Part shown: piece by piece, positions 1 through 9,311 of the stretch
How positions within the stretch are numbered: the stretch's first letter is position 1
Layout of the letters: each line of letters starts with the position of its first letter
Program-made: the position numbers and the translations under genes
Notes under the pieces: generated by a model
Database searches by the model: none
The model's input: only the letters and a program-made list of their open reading frames with translations
What the model was told of the DNA's origin: nothing
Source: Pseudomonadota bacterium
Lineage (GTDB): Bacteria; Pseudomonadota; Gammaproteobacteria; Steroidobacterales; MnTg04
DNA length: 64,000 bases
Assembly: GCA_022572885.1 (NCBI GenBank)
Contig: JACZVC010000004.1
Location: 61,094 to 125,093, forward strand
Reading direction: 5' to 3'

Positions 1-129
1 CACGGAGCAGACCTGCATTCCTGCAATGCAGCAATTGAAAAAAACCCTTGATTACAAGGAGTTGAATTTTGGGGGAGGCGCTTTTGGGAGCAGTAGAGGG
101 GACGAGGGGCGAAAGCAGGCGCAACGGGC

Positions 130-330
130 CTATTCTTGGTTTTCGACTTCTTTGAGCGCCCGCATGATGCCGTCAAGACCCACTATTCTGTCTTTGTCTT
201 TCTTCTTGCAACTGCGGAAGTATTTGCTAAAAGCCGCGACCTGGCCAGGTTCCGCCTGGCGCAGATAGGACAGGACATCCGTATAGGTACGATCTTCTTT
301 ATCGCCGATTGTTGGATTTTGCGCTGCCAT
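130..330 (-). CDS. Small hypothetical protein (66 aa)
   Basis: I do not recognise this protein. It is short, charged and without a signal peptide or membrane segment. The C-terminal half is rich in Lys, Arg, Asp and Glu and looks helical. The ATG at 330 is chosen over one 18 bp upstream because a GGGAG ribosome-binding site sits just before it. It is followed on the same strand, after about 110 bp, by nothing inside the window. Codon use looks like that of its neighbours, so it is probably a real gene, but its role is unknown. Confidence 0.5.
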   Translation of the reverse strand: MAAQNPTIGDKEDRTYTDVLSYLRQAEPGQVAAFSKYFRSCKKKDKDRIVGLDGIMRALKEVENQE

Positions 331-442
331 AACGGGCTCCCTACCCATTGCCGTGTCTGTACCATAGCCCGTGGTCGGATTGGCCCACCGTGAACCAGTT
401 CGCAGTTCGGGAAATTGCTGTAATGGTTGAAAACAGGGGCTT

Positions 443-1327
443 TCAGGTGGCCGCCGGTGGTGTGGCAGCGCGAGGTTTGCGGATCTGGCGCATCAGGATC
501 AGCAGGACTCCCAGCAGGGTACAGCTGCCACCGGCTATCATGCGCGGCGTCAACTGGTCACCCATCAAAGTTACGCCGAAGATCACCGCGAAAACCGTGG
601 CCAGCAAAAACGTGGGCATGACCAGCGACAGATCATAGCGCTGGATCAGGTAATACATGCCGCTGTGGGCGAGAACGCTGGCAGCCAGCGCCGTAAAAAG
701 AACTGCTCCCCAGACCGACAGATCGGCCTGCAGCAAAATCGCAAACTGCCCGGGCTCAACTGCCAGGGACAGGCCGAGGAGTAGCGGCCAGCTGATCATC
801 GCGATCCAGCTTTGTAGTTCAAAAACACCGACGCCGGTCAATTTCTTGGCGACCAGCAGCCCGCTGGCGCCGAACAGTGAGCCGAGAACCACCAGGGCGA
901 GGGCGTTTCGATAGGCGAAGACTTGCGGGTCGAAACTTATCAGCATGATGCCGCCAAAAGCCATCGACAGGCCCAGCCAGCGCCAGAACCTGATTTTCTC
1001 GCCGAGAAACAGCATCGACAACACCGTCGCAAAAGGAATGCCAAGCTGCATCGCGATGGCAACGCTGGATACATCTGCGGCCATCGCGAGCCCGGTATAG
1101 GTCAGCGCAAAATGTATGCCGCCGGTAGCGACCGCGACAAAAATGACGGCGGGCATCTGGCCTCGATGGATTTTAAGAACCGGTAGCAGCACTATCGCGA
1201 CGATGGCGAAGCGCAGGAAAGTAAACAGGATGGGTGGGATCTGCCCAACGCCATATTTGGCGACGACCACATTTAGGCCCCAGATCAGGTTGATCAGCAG
1301 GATCAGGAGTAGGTCTTTAGCAGCCAA
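443..1327 (-). CDS. EamA/DMT-family inner-membrane transporter
   Basis: This is a hydrophobic protein of about 294 residues with roughly ten membrane segments arranged as two EamA repeats, the usual layout of drug/metabolite exporters. The N-terminal segment carries the family-typical I-W-G-x-N pattern, and a second copy of the glycine-rich helix pattern occurs after residue 160. The reading frame stays open to an ATG at 1411, but that start would overlap the divergent gene at 1410. A TTG at 1327, preceded by CAGGA, is a better start and gives the normal family length. The substrate cannot be read from the sequence; amino acids or metabolites are typical. Confidence 0.8.
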   Translation of the reverse strand: MAAKDLLLILLINLIWGLNVVVAKYGVGQIPPILFTFLRFAIVAIVLLPVLKIHRGQMPAVIFVAVATGGIHFALTYTGLAMAADVSSVAIAMQLGIPFATVLSMLFLGEKIRFWRWLGLSMAFGGIMLISFDPQVFAYRNALALVVLGSLFGASGLLVAKKLTGVGVFELQSWIAMISWPLLLGLSLAVEPGQFAILLQADLSVWGAVLFTALAASVLAHSGMYYLIQRYDLSLVMPTFLLATVFAVIFGVTLMGDQLTPRMIAGGSCTLLGVLLILMRQIRKPRAATPPAAT

Positions 1328-1409
1328 GGAATATCCTGGAAGCTTATGCGAAACGGGGAAATATCCGTTATAGTCGCCTGCCTTTCCACAATACCGCAAG
1401 GGAAATTCC

Positions 1410-1931
1410 ATGCTAATGCGAATTAGTTTCGATCTCAGCGAAAGTGACCTGCGTCATTTCGACTTGATCATGAAGGAGGCTCGCAGTGCGGCGAAAAAAT
1501 CGGCGCCTGAGCAAATCATAACGGCAACACGCGAATTGCTTGTCAAGTTGGCAAACTCGAAAGTACCGGCCTTCGTTGAGCAGCGGCTGGAGCTCTTGCA
1601 GACGATGGTGGCCATGGTCACCGACGATGAATTCAAACTGCCCGCACCCGAGGTCACGCGGGCGCTGAACGGCCTGGCGTATTTTGTCGAGCCGGACGAC
1701 CTGATTCCCGACCACATTCCCGGTCTGGGGTTTCTGGATGATGCCATCATGATCGAACTGGTGGCTCGCGATCTAAAGCACGAGCTGGATGCTTATCGCG
1801 ATTTTTGTCAGTTCCGCGAACAACGGCGACCCCCGGGCGAAAATGACGGGCGCGGCGGCTGGCTGGATTCCCGGCGACAGCGGTTGCTCGCGCGCATGCG
1901 CCGGCGGCGCGAGAAGAAACAGCGAAGTTGA
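1410..1931 (+). CDS. YkvA/DUF1232-family protein
   Basis: The central part (about residues 85-120) carries the YkvA signature: a Y-F-V-x-P-x-D-L-I-P-D core followed by I-P-G-L-G-F-L-D-D. The family is a short membrane-associated domain of unknown function. This copy has a longer helical N-terminus and a very Arg-rich C-terminal tail of about 25 residues that could bind nucleic acid or acidic lipid. Its stop codon overlaps the TTG start of the next gene (TTGA at 1928-1931), so the two are probably translated together. Confidence 0.75.
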   Translation: MLMRISFDLSESDLRHFDLIMKEARSAAKKSAPEQIITATRELLVKLANSKVPAFVEQRLELLQTMVAMVTDDEFKLPAPEVTRALNGLAYFVEPDDLIPDHIPGLGFLDDAIMIELVARDLKHELDAYRDFCQFREQRRPPGENDGRGGWLDSRRQRLLARMRRRREKKQRS

Positions 1932-3655
1932 TCGTACCGGAAGCAAGAGAACAGGAATTGCTGCTCGCTGCCGCGCGCATCGCGCGGGACCACTTTGGCA
2001 TCGGCGGCAGCGCCAGTCGCCTGCATGGCTGCGAAGGACATATTTTCCGTGTCGGCGACGACGACGACAGGCTATGGGTGTTAAAGCTGAGCCCGGATGG
2101 CTCGACCGACTCCATCGAATTGCAGCGCAACGTCTTGCAGTTCCTGTCATCGAGAAATCCGGGTGTTGCGATCCAGTCGTTCAGACCCGCAATTGGCGGG
2201 AATCTGCCAAGAGTCCAATTTGACGGTGGGCATTGGCTGGCATGGGTGGTCAGTTTTCTGCCAGGGCCGGTTCAGGCTTTAACTCCCCGGGCGCAGCGCT
2301 CGCCCCGCGAGCTCGGATCGGTCATGGGCCGCCTGGACAAAATACTTGCTGATTTTGACGATGACAGGGTAAGGCGGTATCTACGCTGGGACCTCGCGCA
2401 AGGGAAGGATTTGCGGGCGGGTCGCGAAGCGATCCAGGATCCGGCACGCCGCGAACTGGCCGGCGGTATGCTCGAGCGCAGCCTGACGATGGTCGAGGGT
2501 CTGCAAGCGGACCTGAGAAAGTCGGTCATCCATGGGGATGCCAACGACTACAACCTGCTGACCAGCGGCGATGGCGCAAGCATCTCGGCGGTGATCGATT
2601 TTGGCGACCTCGTCGAGAGCTGGCGAGTTGCCGAAGCGGCCATCGCGGCCGCATATGCTCTGCTCGATTCGGATGAACCGGTAGCGGTGGCGGTCGAAGT
2701 GCTGGCCGGTTATCACTCGGAGTGGCCGCTCAATGAAGCGGAAATCGAGGCTTTCATGCCGTTGGTCGAGCTTCGCCTTTGCATGACCGTAATTCACGCG
2801 GCGATGGCGGCAGATGACGGTGACGAGTATTCACAAATTCACGCGGATGCCGTATGGCGTGCGCTGGCTGCGCTCGAGGATAGAAATCTTTGCCGCGGGC
2901 ATTACCAGTGCCGTGCTGCCTGCGGACTGGATTCCACGCCGCAGACACGGCCCCTGACCCAGTGGCTGGCGAAACGCTCCGCTGGTTTTTGCCCGGTTAT
3001 TGCGGACAATTTGCTGTCATCGGCGATCGTGCTGGATCTGTCGGTGGGCAGCGATGAAGTGAGTGCGCCGAACGATGACGTCGAGGCCTTGACCGAAAAA
3101 TTGTTCGCCCACATCGAGTCGGCCGGCAGCACGGTAGGTATCGGCCGCTACAGGGAAAACCGCAGCCTGTACAAAAGTGAGCTTTTCAGGTCCGCAGGCA
3201 AGGAGGCGCGCAGCTTTCATTTGGGTCTGGACCTGTTCGCAGCGGCGGAGACGCCCGTCATGGCGCCGCTGGATGGCCAGGTGCTGAGCGTCACCGACAA
3301 CGCCCGCGATCTCGATTACGGACCCACGGTTATTTTGCGGCACGATGCCGATGGTCAGGACTTCTTTACCCTGTACGGCCACCTGAGCCCGGCCACGCTG
3401 GATCATCTCGAGCCGGGACAGGATATCGGCGCGGGCGAGACGATCGGCTGGATCGGCACCTACCCTCGCAACGGCAACTGGCCGCCGCACCTGCACTTCC
3501 AGGTAATGACCGACATGCTCGATTACCAGGGAGACTTCCCCGGCGTCGCCAGCCCATCGGAAGCGTGGTACTGGCGGGGTTTGTGCATAGACCCAAACCT
3601 GATACTGGGCCTGGATCTGCCGCTCGATGCTGCCCAGGACGATCCTAGGCGTTGA
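1928..3655 (+). CDS. APH-type kinase fused to M23-like domain, aminotransferase domain lost
   Basis: The N-terminal 330 residues form an aminoglycoside-phosphotransferase-fold kinase. The catalytic loop H-G-D-x4-N is near residue 202 and the metal-binding D-F-G about 20 residues later. Residues 400-560 are a LytM/M23-like domain keeping H-x3-D (near residue 431) and H-x-H (near 522). The same pair is known as the first two thirds of roughly 1000-residue proteins that end in a class-III PLP aminotransferase, related to hydroxylysine kinase and phospholyase. Here the frame stops at 575 residues. The next 140 bp hold only the tail of an aminotransferase in another frame (see 3657-3797). The two remaining domains may still fold, but the original pathway enzyme is probably inactive. 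The TTG start overlaps the YkvA stop. Confidence 0.8.
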   Translation: MIVPEAREQELLLAAARIARDHFGIGGSASRLHGCEGHIFRVGDDDDRLWVLKLSPDGSTDSIELQRNVLQFLSSRNPGVAIQSFRPAIGGNLPRVQFDGGHWLAWVVSFLPGPVQALTPRAQRSPRELGSVMGRLDKILADFDDDRVRRYLRWDLAQGKDLRAGREAIQDPARRELAGGMLERSLTMVEGLQADLRKSVIHGDANDYNLLTSGDGASISAVIDFGDLVESWRVAEAAIAAAYALLDSDEPVAVAVEVLAGYHSEWPLNEAEIEAFMPLVELRLCMTVIHAAMAADDGDEYSQIHADAVWRALAALEDRNLCRGHYQCRAACGLDSTPQTRPLTQWLAKRSAGFCPVIADNLLSSAIVLDLSVGSDEVSAPNDDVEALTEKLFAHIESAGSTVGIGRYRENRSLYKSELFRSAGKEARSFHLGLDLFAAAETPVMAPLDGQVLSVTDNARDLDYGPTVILRHDADGQDFFTLYGHLSPATLDHLEPGQDIGAGETIGWIGTYPRNGNWPPHLHFQVMTDMLDYQGDFPGVASPSEAWYWRGLCIDPNLILGLDLPLDAAQDDPRR

Positions 3656-3656
3656 G

Positions 3657-3797
3657 GATGTCGAGGATCGTAAGGATGTTCAGCCATGCCGGAAAACCAC
3701 CCACGAAATCGTTGACGCCATGCTGGAGCAGGGCGTTATGCTCGGCGCGGATGGCCTGAGCCCGGCCCGGCCAAGAGGACAAAAAGGGGAAAAATAG
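3657..3797 (+). pseudogene. Remnant of class-III aminotransferase C-terminus
   Basis: Read in the +1 frame relative to the preceding kinase-M23 gene, this stretch encodes E-D-V-E-D-R-K followed by EIVDAMLEQGVMLGADG. That matches the end of class-III aminotransferases, where a conserved helix leads to a G-x-D-G-P turn before the final K-I-x-P-P strand. The final strand is missing and replaced by an unrelated short tail ending at TAG 3795-3797. About 350-400 residues expected between the M23 domain and this tail are absent. It is best read as the scar of a large internal deletion with a frameshift. Confidence 0.6.
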
Positions 3798-5377
3798 TGA
3801 CATATATGAAATGGCCAATGCTGGTTGTTTGTGGGTTGTTCGCCGCCTGCGAGCAGGGCACGGAGACCGCGGTAAGCGGGGACGCGCCCAAACAGGTTGA
3901 GCGACCCCGTTTCGAGATTAGCAGCGACGAGGTCTTCGACGCCGGCAGTATCCCGGCCTACAAAGGCAGCCATGACGAAATATATGCGCATATCGACCGC
4001 AACCTGGAACAACATCTGGCAAATCTTCAGCGCTGGGTCAGGCAGCCATCGATCAGTGCGCAAAATAAAGGTATCACCGAGATGGCGGGCATGCTGCGCG
4101 ATGACTTGCTGGCCATAGGCTTCGCCGAGGTCGAACTGGTGCCCACCGACGGACACCCCGGCGTTTTTGCTCATTACGATGCGGGCGCGGAGAAAACCCT
4201 GGTCGTCTATATGATGTACGACGTGCAGCCGGTGAATCCCGAGGACTGGCTGGTGCCGCCGTTCGCCGGTGAACTCGTCGAACACGATCTTGGCAGCGTG
4301 CTGATGGCGCGCGGTGCGACCAATCAGAAAGGGCCGCAGCGGGCCCTGTTGAATGCGCTGGAGTCGATCATCAGCGTGACCGGCAGCCTGCCGGTAAACC
4401 TGATCGTGCTGGCCGAAGGGGAGGAGGAACTCGGTTCGCCGCACTTTCCCCGGATTATCGAAAAATACAAGGATCGCCTGATGGCTGCCGATGGCGTGTT
4501 CTTCCCGATCAACTCGCAAAACCGCGCGGGCGATATGCGCATGATACTCGGCGTCAAGGGCATCATTTACATGGAGCTGGAGGCGCGCGGCGGTCCGCAT
4601 GGCGGACCGGTCAACCATGAAGTGCACGGCTCGTTGAAGGCCAATATCGACTCGCCGGTCTGGCGGCTGGTGCAGGCGCTGGCAAGCATGACAACGCCCG
4701 ATGGCAATACCATTTTGATCGATGGCTATTACGACAAGGTCCAGCCACCGCCGGCGGAGGATATGCCGCTGATCAACTCCATGCTGGCATCCGCCGATGA
4801 GAAAAAGGCGATGCAGGCGCTGGGCATAGAGCGCTGGATCGATGGCCAGACCATGCAGGAAGCGCAGATGGATTATCTGTATAACCCGACCCTGAACATC
4901 AACGGTATCTGGGCTGGGTACACGGGAGCAGGGACAAAAACCATCTTGCCGCACGTGGCGACCGCAAAAGTGGACTCGCGCTTGCCACCGGGCCTGGACC
5001 CGGATGAAATGATGGCCCTGATCCGCACCCACCTGGACAGGCACGGCTTCACCGATATCACGATCCGACCGATGAGCGGTTACCCGGCATCGCAGACTTC
5101 TCTCGACTCGGAGCTGGTGCAGGCGGCGATCAGCGTATTCAATAAATATGGTGCGCCGCCAAGCGTTGAGCCTCGACTCGGCGGCAGTGCGCCTTTTTAT
5201 GTGTTCACCGATATTTTGCAGCTGCCGATGGTGTTCACCGGTATCGGCCATGGCAACGGTGCGCACGCACCCAACGAGTTCATGGTGATCTACCCGAAAG
5301 CCGGCTCGAAAATCGCTGGTCTTGCCAAGATGGAAAAAGGCTATGTCGATATTTTGTACGCGCTGGCGGGACAGTAA
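3797..5377 (+). CDS. M20-family metallopeptidase, lipoprotein
   Basis: The N-terminus is a lipoprotein signal ending in F-A-A-C near residue 20, so the enzyme is probably anchored in the envelope. The rest (526 residues) is an M20/M25/M40 di-zinc hydrolase. A metal-binding D-V-Q-P stretch lies in the first domain, an E-G-E-E-E-L-G catalytic and metal segment near residue 210, and a C-terminal histidine in G-N-G-A-H-A-P-N-E. Proteins of this type are carboxypeptidase-like or dipeptidase-like. GTG at 3797 is preceded by GGGGA at a spacing of six bases; an ATG at 3806 is an alternative. It is followed after 32 bp by another M20 enzyme. Confidence 0.85.
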   Translation: MTYMKWPMLVVCGLFAACEQGTETAVSGDAPKQVERPRFEISSDEVFDAGSIPAYKGSHDEIYAHIDRNLEQHLANLQRWVRQPSISAQNKGITEMAGMLRDDLLAIGFAEVELVPTDGHPGVFAHYDAGAEKTLVVYMMYDVQPVNPEDWLVPPFAGELVEHDLGSVLMARGATNQKGPQRALLNALESIISVTGSLPVNLIVLAEGEEELGSPHFPRIIEKYKDRLMAADGVFFPINSQNRAGDMRMILGVKGIIYMELEARGGPHGGPVNHEVHGSLKANIDSPVWRLVQALASMTTPDGNTILIDGYYDKVQPPPAEDMPLINSMLASADEKKAMQALGIERWIDGQTMQEAQMDYLYNPTLNINGIWAGYTGAGTKTILPHVATAKVDSRLPPGLDPDEMMALIRTHLDRHGFTDITIRPMSGYPASQTSLDSELVQAAISVFNKYGAPPSVEPRLGGSAPFYVFTDILQLPMVFTGIGHGNGAHAPNEFMVIYPKAGSKIAGLAKMEKGYVDILYALAGQ

Positions 5378-5409
5378 CGGGTTTTTTCGCGAACCCGGGG
5401 AGCGAGGGC

Positions 5410-6543
5410 GTGAGCGGTCCAGTCAATTTACGGCGGGAAATACATCGAAATCCTGAACGCTCGGGTCGCGAAACCGGCACGGCGAAGCGCCTGCTCCGGT
5501 TTTTCGAGCCGCTGCAGCCCGATGAAGTAATCGAGGAACTGGGCGGTACCGGGATCGCGTTTGTTTTCTCGGGCACGCAAGCCGGGCCGACGATCCTGCT
5601 CAGGTCTGAACTCGACGCCCTGCCGATCCAGGAAGTAAATGAGTTCGAGCATCGCTCGCTGCACGACGGCACCTCTCACAAATGCGGTCACGACGGCCAC
5701 ATGGCCATACTGGCCGCAGTCGGCGAAAAGCTGTCACAGAAACGACCCGCGCGCGGAAGAGTCGTGCTGTTATACCAGCCCGCCGAGGAAACCGGCCAGG
5801 GGGCGGCGGCGGTTGTCGCGGACGAAAAATTTGCGCCCATCAAACCGGACTTTTGCTTCGCGCTGCACAACCTGCCCGGTTTTCCGCTCGGTGAAATCGT
5901 CGTCCGCAACGGAACCTTCAGTTGTGCGTCGCGGGGCCTGGCGATCAGGCTCACCGGCAAGACGGCACATGCGGCTCAGCCGGAGACGGGCGTGAGCCCG
6001 GCGAAGGCGATGTGCCAGCTCATCGCCGAGCTGAGCGAGCTGCCGTCGGTCATGGATTTTGGCAACGAACTGGCATTCGCCACTGTAGTGGGCTCGCGTC
6101 TTGGCGAGCAGGCGTTCGGTACCGCGCCCGGCGAAGCCGAGATCTGGGCCACGTTGCGCAGCGAAACCGATGCGACCATGGCGCGTATGGTAAGCCATGC
6201 CGAAGGCCGGATCCGGCAACTGGCGGTTGAGCATGGCCTGGAATCTGGTATCGCCTACCGGGATATTTTCGCAGCCACGGTAAATTCGGAGCGCGCCGTC
6301 GATGTGATTCGCCGGGCGGCCGGCAATGGTCCGTTGAGCATTGCCGAGCAGCCGTTTCGCTGGTCGGAAGACTTTGGCTGTTTCGCCTCTGTTGCACAGT
6401 GCGCGATGTTTGGTCTCGGCGCCGGCGAGGCCATGGCCGAGCTGCACAACCCGGATTATGATTTTCCCGATGCGTTGATTTCGCTTGGCGCGGACATTTT
6501 TCTGGGCATACTGGAACAGGCGGGAAAGATGCAGAGCCCGTGA
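5410..6543 (+). CDS. M20D-type amidohydrolase
   Basis: This 377-residue protein resembles hippurate/N-acyl-amino-acid amidohydrolases (AbgB/HipO type). It begins with the family-typical L-R-R-E-I-H-R-N-P-E. It carries C-G-H-D-G-H near residue 94, with the conserved metal-bridging Cys, then Q-P-A-E-E, H-N-L-P-G and the lid-domain H-A-A-Q-P. It has no signal peptide and is probably cytoplasmic. GTG at 5410 is supported by GGGGAGCGAGGG immediately upstream. The adjacent secreted M20 peptidase and the following proC suggest use of peptide or acyl-amino-acid substrates, but the true substrate is unknown. Confidence 0.85.
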   Translation: MSGPVNLRREIHRNPERSGRETGTAKRLLRFFEPLQPDEVIEELGGTGIAFVFSGTQAGPTILLRSELDALPIQEVNEFEHRSLHDGTSHKCGHDGHMAILAAVGEKLSQKRPARGRVVLLYQPAEETGQGAAAVVADEKFAPIKPDFCFALHNLPGFPLGEIVVRNGTFSCASRGLAIRLTGKTAHAAQPETGVSPAKAMCQLIAELSELPSVMDFGNELAFATVVGSRLGEQAFGTAPGEAEIWATLRSETDATMARMVSHAEGRIRQLAVEHGLESGIAYRDIFAATVNSERAVDVIRRAAGNGPLSIAEQPFRWSEDFGCFASVAQCAMFGLGAGEAMAELHNPDYDFPDALISLGADIFLGILEQAGKMQSP

Positions 6544-6590
6544 GTTTCTCGCTATTACTTCAGGCAGGACAGCCCACAGGAAAAAGACTC

Positions 6591-7415
6591 GTGAATGACA
6601 AACTCAATATCGCGATACTCGGCGCCGGCAATATCGGCACGGCGATTGCCAACGGCCTGGCGAAGGCCGGGACGGTCAGTGCTGACAGGATCATGCTGAC
6701 CCGCCGCAAGATAAATTTTCTGGACGATATGAAAGCGCAAGGCTTCGGCGTATGCGCGGACAACAAAGAGGCGATTGGCAAGTCGAATATCGTCATCGTG
6801 GCGGTCGAACCCCAGCAACTCGATGAACTCATGTCGGAGATCGGCCCCGAACTGAAAGCCGGCCGCCATATCCTGATATCGGTGGTGTCGGGCGTCGATC
6901 TCGCGCAACTCAGGCTAAAGATCGACGCCAAAGTCGAATGCGTCCGGGCGATGCCCAATACCGCGACCGCGGTACGCGAGTCGATGACTTGCCTTGCATC
7001 GGATGATAGTGGCGGCGCGGGAATCGCGGCGGCCAAGGCGATCTTCGGCAGCGTCGGCCAGACCCTGGTTATCGACGAGGAACTGATGGGTGCGGCCACG
7101 GCGCTGGGGGCCTGTGGTGTCGCGTTTTTCCTGCGCGCGATCCGGGCAGCCTCGCAGGGCGGCATCGAAATCGGTTTTCATGCCGAAGATGCGCTGGCGA
7201 TTGCGGCGCAAACCGCGAAGGGGGCGGCGACCTTGTTGCTGGCCCACGAGAAACACCCCGAACGTGAAATCGACCGGGTCACGACGCCACGTGGCTGCAC
7301 GATAGCGGGTCTCAACCAGATGGAGCACGAGGGTTTCAGCTCGGCGATGATCAAGGGGATCACGGTATCGGCGGAGAAAGCGAGCTGTTTGCTGGCCGTG
7401 GGAAAGGATGGTTGA
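6591..7415 (+). CDS. proC: Pyrroline-5-carboxylate reductase
   Basis: The protein begins with the Rossmann motif G-A-G-N-I-G near residue 10. It contains A-M-P-N-T (near 122), which binds NAD(P)H and substrate. The C-terminal dimer helix keeps the T-P-x-G-x-T-x2-G-L pattern as T-T-P-R-G-C-T-I-A-G-L. It reduces 1-pyrroline-5-carboxylate to proline. Length (274 residues) is normal. GTG at 6591 with AGGAAAA upstream is preferred over a GTG at 6540 that overlaps the M20 gene. Proline genes in gammaproteobacteria often lie beside a YggS-like protein; here the partners are M20 hydrolases instead. Confidence 0.9.
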   Translation: MNDKLNIAILGAGNIGTAIANGLAKAGTVSADRIMLTRRKINFLDDMKAQGFGVCADNKEAIGKSNIVIVAVEPQQLDELMSEIGPELKAGRHILISVVSGVDLAQLRLKIDAKVECVRAMPNTATAVRESMTCLASDDSGGAGIAAAKAIFGSVGQTLVIDEELMGAATALGACGVAFFLRAIRAASQGGIEIGFHAEDALAIAAQTAKGAATLLLAHEKHPEREIDRVTTPRGCTIAGLNQMEHEGFSSAMIKGITVSAEKASCLLAVGKDG

Positions 7416-7433
7416 GAAAGCTTCGGCCCTGCA

Positions 7434-9221
7434 CTAATTCTTGTTCCAGACCTTATCTAGAAATATTGGCCAGCGCGGATCATCGTGCAGACCGGCGAGC
7501 AATGCATCGGTTTTGATCCAGACCAGACCCGGGTCTCTGACTTTCAGAGCGGTTTCCAGCCACTCGAACGCGGCCTCGAGATCGCCGGCATCGGCGTAGA
7601 TTTCCGCGATCTGGTAGGCGTCTTTCTTGCCGTATTCGCGGATAAATTCATCGAGCGCTGCCGCCCATGCGTCCTGCTCGCCGGTTCGTCCGAGCACCAG
7701 TATCCTGCCGAAGTCACGAACCCAGTTCACCGGCTCTTTTTCATATTCAGCCATGGCATTGGCCAGGTTTCCCTGCAGCAGGTAGTTGTATGCGATGTTA
7801 CCGTGAATTCGTGCGACACCCGGGTCGATATCGAGCGCATGGCGTTGCAACTCCATACTTTCATCGAATCTGCCGGCAATGGTCAGCGCGGATGCAAGGC
7901 CAGCGATAGAAAGTATGGATAATGGGTCCAGTTTGACCGCCTTCTCCAGGCATTCGAGCGCAAAATCTCTTTGACCATCCATCGCCATTTGCGCACCGTA
8001 CCAATTCAGGGCGTCGATGTTGTTGGGTTCCAGTTCAAGGGCGCGCAGAAATGTGGCCTTGGAAGCTACCAGGTCGAAGCCATATGCCCACTGGCCCGCC
8101 CCCAATGCGATGTGCGCCTCGGCCAACTGATCGTCCAGTGCCAGTGCTCGCTCCGCATACCGGCGGGCGATGGCATATCCTTGTGCAAACTGCAGCGACT
8201 CGGTATAGGTCCCGGTCCAGCGCGCCTGACTTAATGAGAGTTGCGCCCACGCCGCTGCATAGTCTGGATCGATGGCCACCGCCTCGTGAAGAACCGCGAT
8301 CGACTGTTGAATATTGTCGCTACTGACATGTTCGCGGAGATAGCGGCCACGCAGGTACAGGTCGTAGGCCTCGATATTGTCTGTTCCCCGTGAGCCGACG
8401 ACTTTTTCACCGGCATTGCCAAAAAGCGTGACTTTCAGCGCCGCGGCAACCGAGGCCGAGATCTCGTCCTGGATCGCGAATATATCGTTCAGCTCGCGGT
8501 CAAAAGTCTCCGACCACAGGTGGAAACCGGTTTCGGTATCGATCAACTGGGCAGTGATGCGGACCATGGGCCCCGATTGCCTAACGCTGCCCTCGAGCAC
8601 ATGGGCGACGCCGAGTTGTTCGCCGATCAGTCGCAGATCCTTGTTCTCGCCCTTGAACTGGAATGACGATGTTCGGCCGGCAACCTTGAGCCCCGGCATC
8701 TTGGCCAGTACATTCAGCAACTCCTCGGACAGGCCATCGGAGAAATACTCGTTCTCGATATCACCGCTCATGTTGACGAACGGCAGCACCGCGATCGATT
8801 TTTCCGGCACCCTGGCGGGTGTTACCCCAGCCTGATCCGGGGCGCTGATACTAGCCACCTCATCCCCAGAGCCGCTCAGGACCAGCTTGTCGTACAGCAG
8901 GAATCCAACCGCAATCGCCAGCGCGCCGATGATCATGAAATCCAGTTTGCGGCCGGTCCGGGTCGTGATCGACTGACTGCGATCGACGTCTTTTTCTTTT
9001 TTCAGCCCTTCCGGCGTCATCTCGAACGCCCAGGCGAAGATCAGGGCGAACGGGAAACCGATGATAATCAGCGCCGCGGTGACGGAGATGGCCCAGTCCG
9101 GCACGTGGAGCGCGGGAAACATCACGTCCACGACCTGTATCGTGACCCAGGCGACGATGATATAAACCAGTGCAACCCGCGTTACATTGCGACGCATCAA
9201 TTCCTTGAAAAAGTCTTGCAT
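7434..9221 (-). CDS. TolB-like/TPR inner-membrane protein
   Basis: The first 120 residues contain three hydrophobic segments. The early R-R-N-V-x-R-x-A-L-V-Y stretch is typical of a large proteobacterial family often annotated as adenylate-cyclase-like or CadC-like TPR proteins. Residues 140-290 form a TolB-N/FlgO-like domain (I-A-V-L-P-F-x-N-M-S, then D-G-L-S-E-E-L). The remaining 300 residues are tetratricopeptide repeats. No DNA-binding or cyclase domain is present, so it is probably a signalling or scaffold protein rather than an enzyme. The ATG at 9221 gives the usual M-x-D-F-F-x-E-L-x-R-R-N start; an upstream start at 9275 is not needed. Confidence 0.75.
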   Translation of the reverse strand: MQDFFKELMRRNVTRVALVYIIVAWVTIQVVDVMFPALHVPDWAISVTAALIIIGFPFALIFAWAFEMTPEGLKKEKDVDRSQSITTRTGRKLDFMIIGALAIAVGFLLYDKLVLSGSGDEVASISAPDQAGVTPARVPEKSIAVLPFVNMSGDIENEYFSDGLSEELLNVLAKMPGLKVAGRTSSFQFKGENKDLRLIGEQLGVAHVLEGSVRQSGPMVRITAQLIDTETGFHLWSETFDRELNDIFAIQDEISASVAAALKVTLFGNAGEKVVGSRGTDNIEAYDLYLRGRYLREHVSSDNIQQSIAVLHEAVAIDPDYAAAWAQLSLSQARWTGTYTESLQFAQGYAIARRYAERALALDDQLAEAHIALGAGQWAYGFDLVASKATFLRALELEPNNIDALNWYGAQMAMDGQRDFALECLEKAVKLDPLSILSIAGLASALTIAGRFDESMELQRHALDIDPGVARIHGNIAYNYLLQGNLANAMAEYEKEPVNWVRDFGRILVLGRTGEQDAWAAALDEFIREYGKKDAYQIAEIYADAGDLEAAFEWLETALKVRDPGLVWIKTDALLAGLHDDPRWPIFLDKVWNKN

Positions 9222-9311
9222 CGGCTGGCCCAAAACCACGACAGCGGCAAGCTTAGCAGAGCGCCGCCTCACCACCCAACGCCAGGGCAGGCTTTTTTTA
9301 GCCCTTTGCTG

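Noticed and set aside
3680..5266. Long open frame on the minus strand opposite the M20 lipoprotein
   Set aside because: No recognisable domain, His/Arg-rich antisense composition, and the plus strand has full M20 motifs with a signal peptide.
5378..5397. CGGGTT...AACCCG hairpin after the first M20 gene
   Set aside because: Short stem, no T tract, and it sits in a 32-bp gap between co-directed genes; not a credible terminator.
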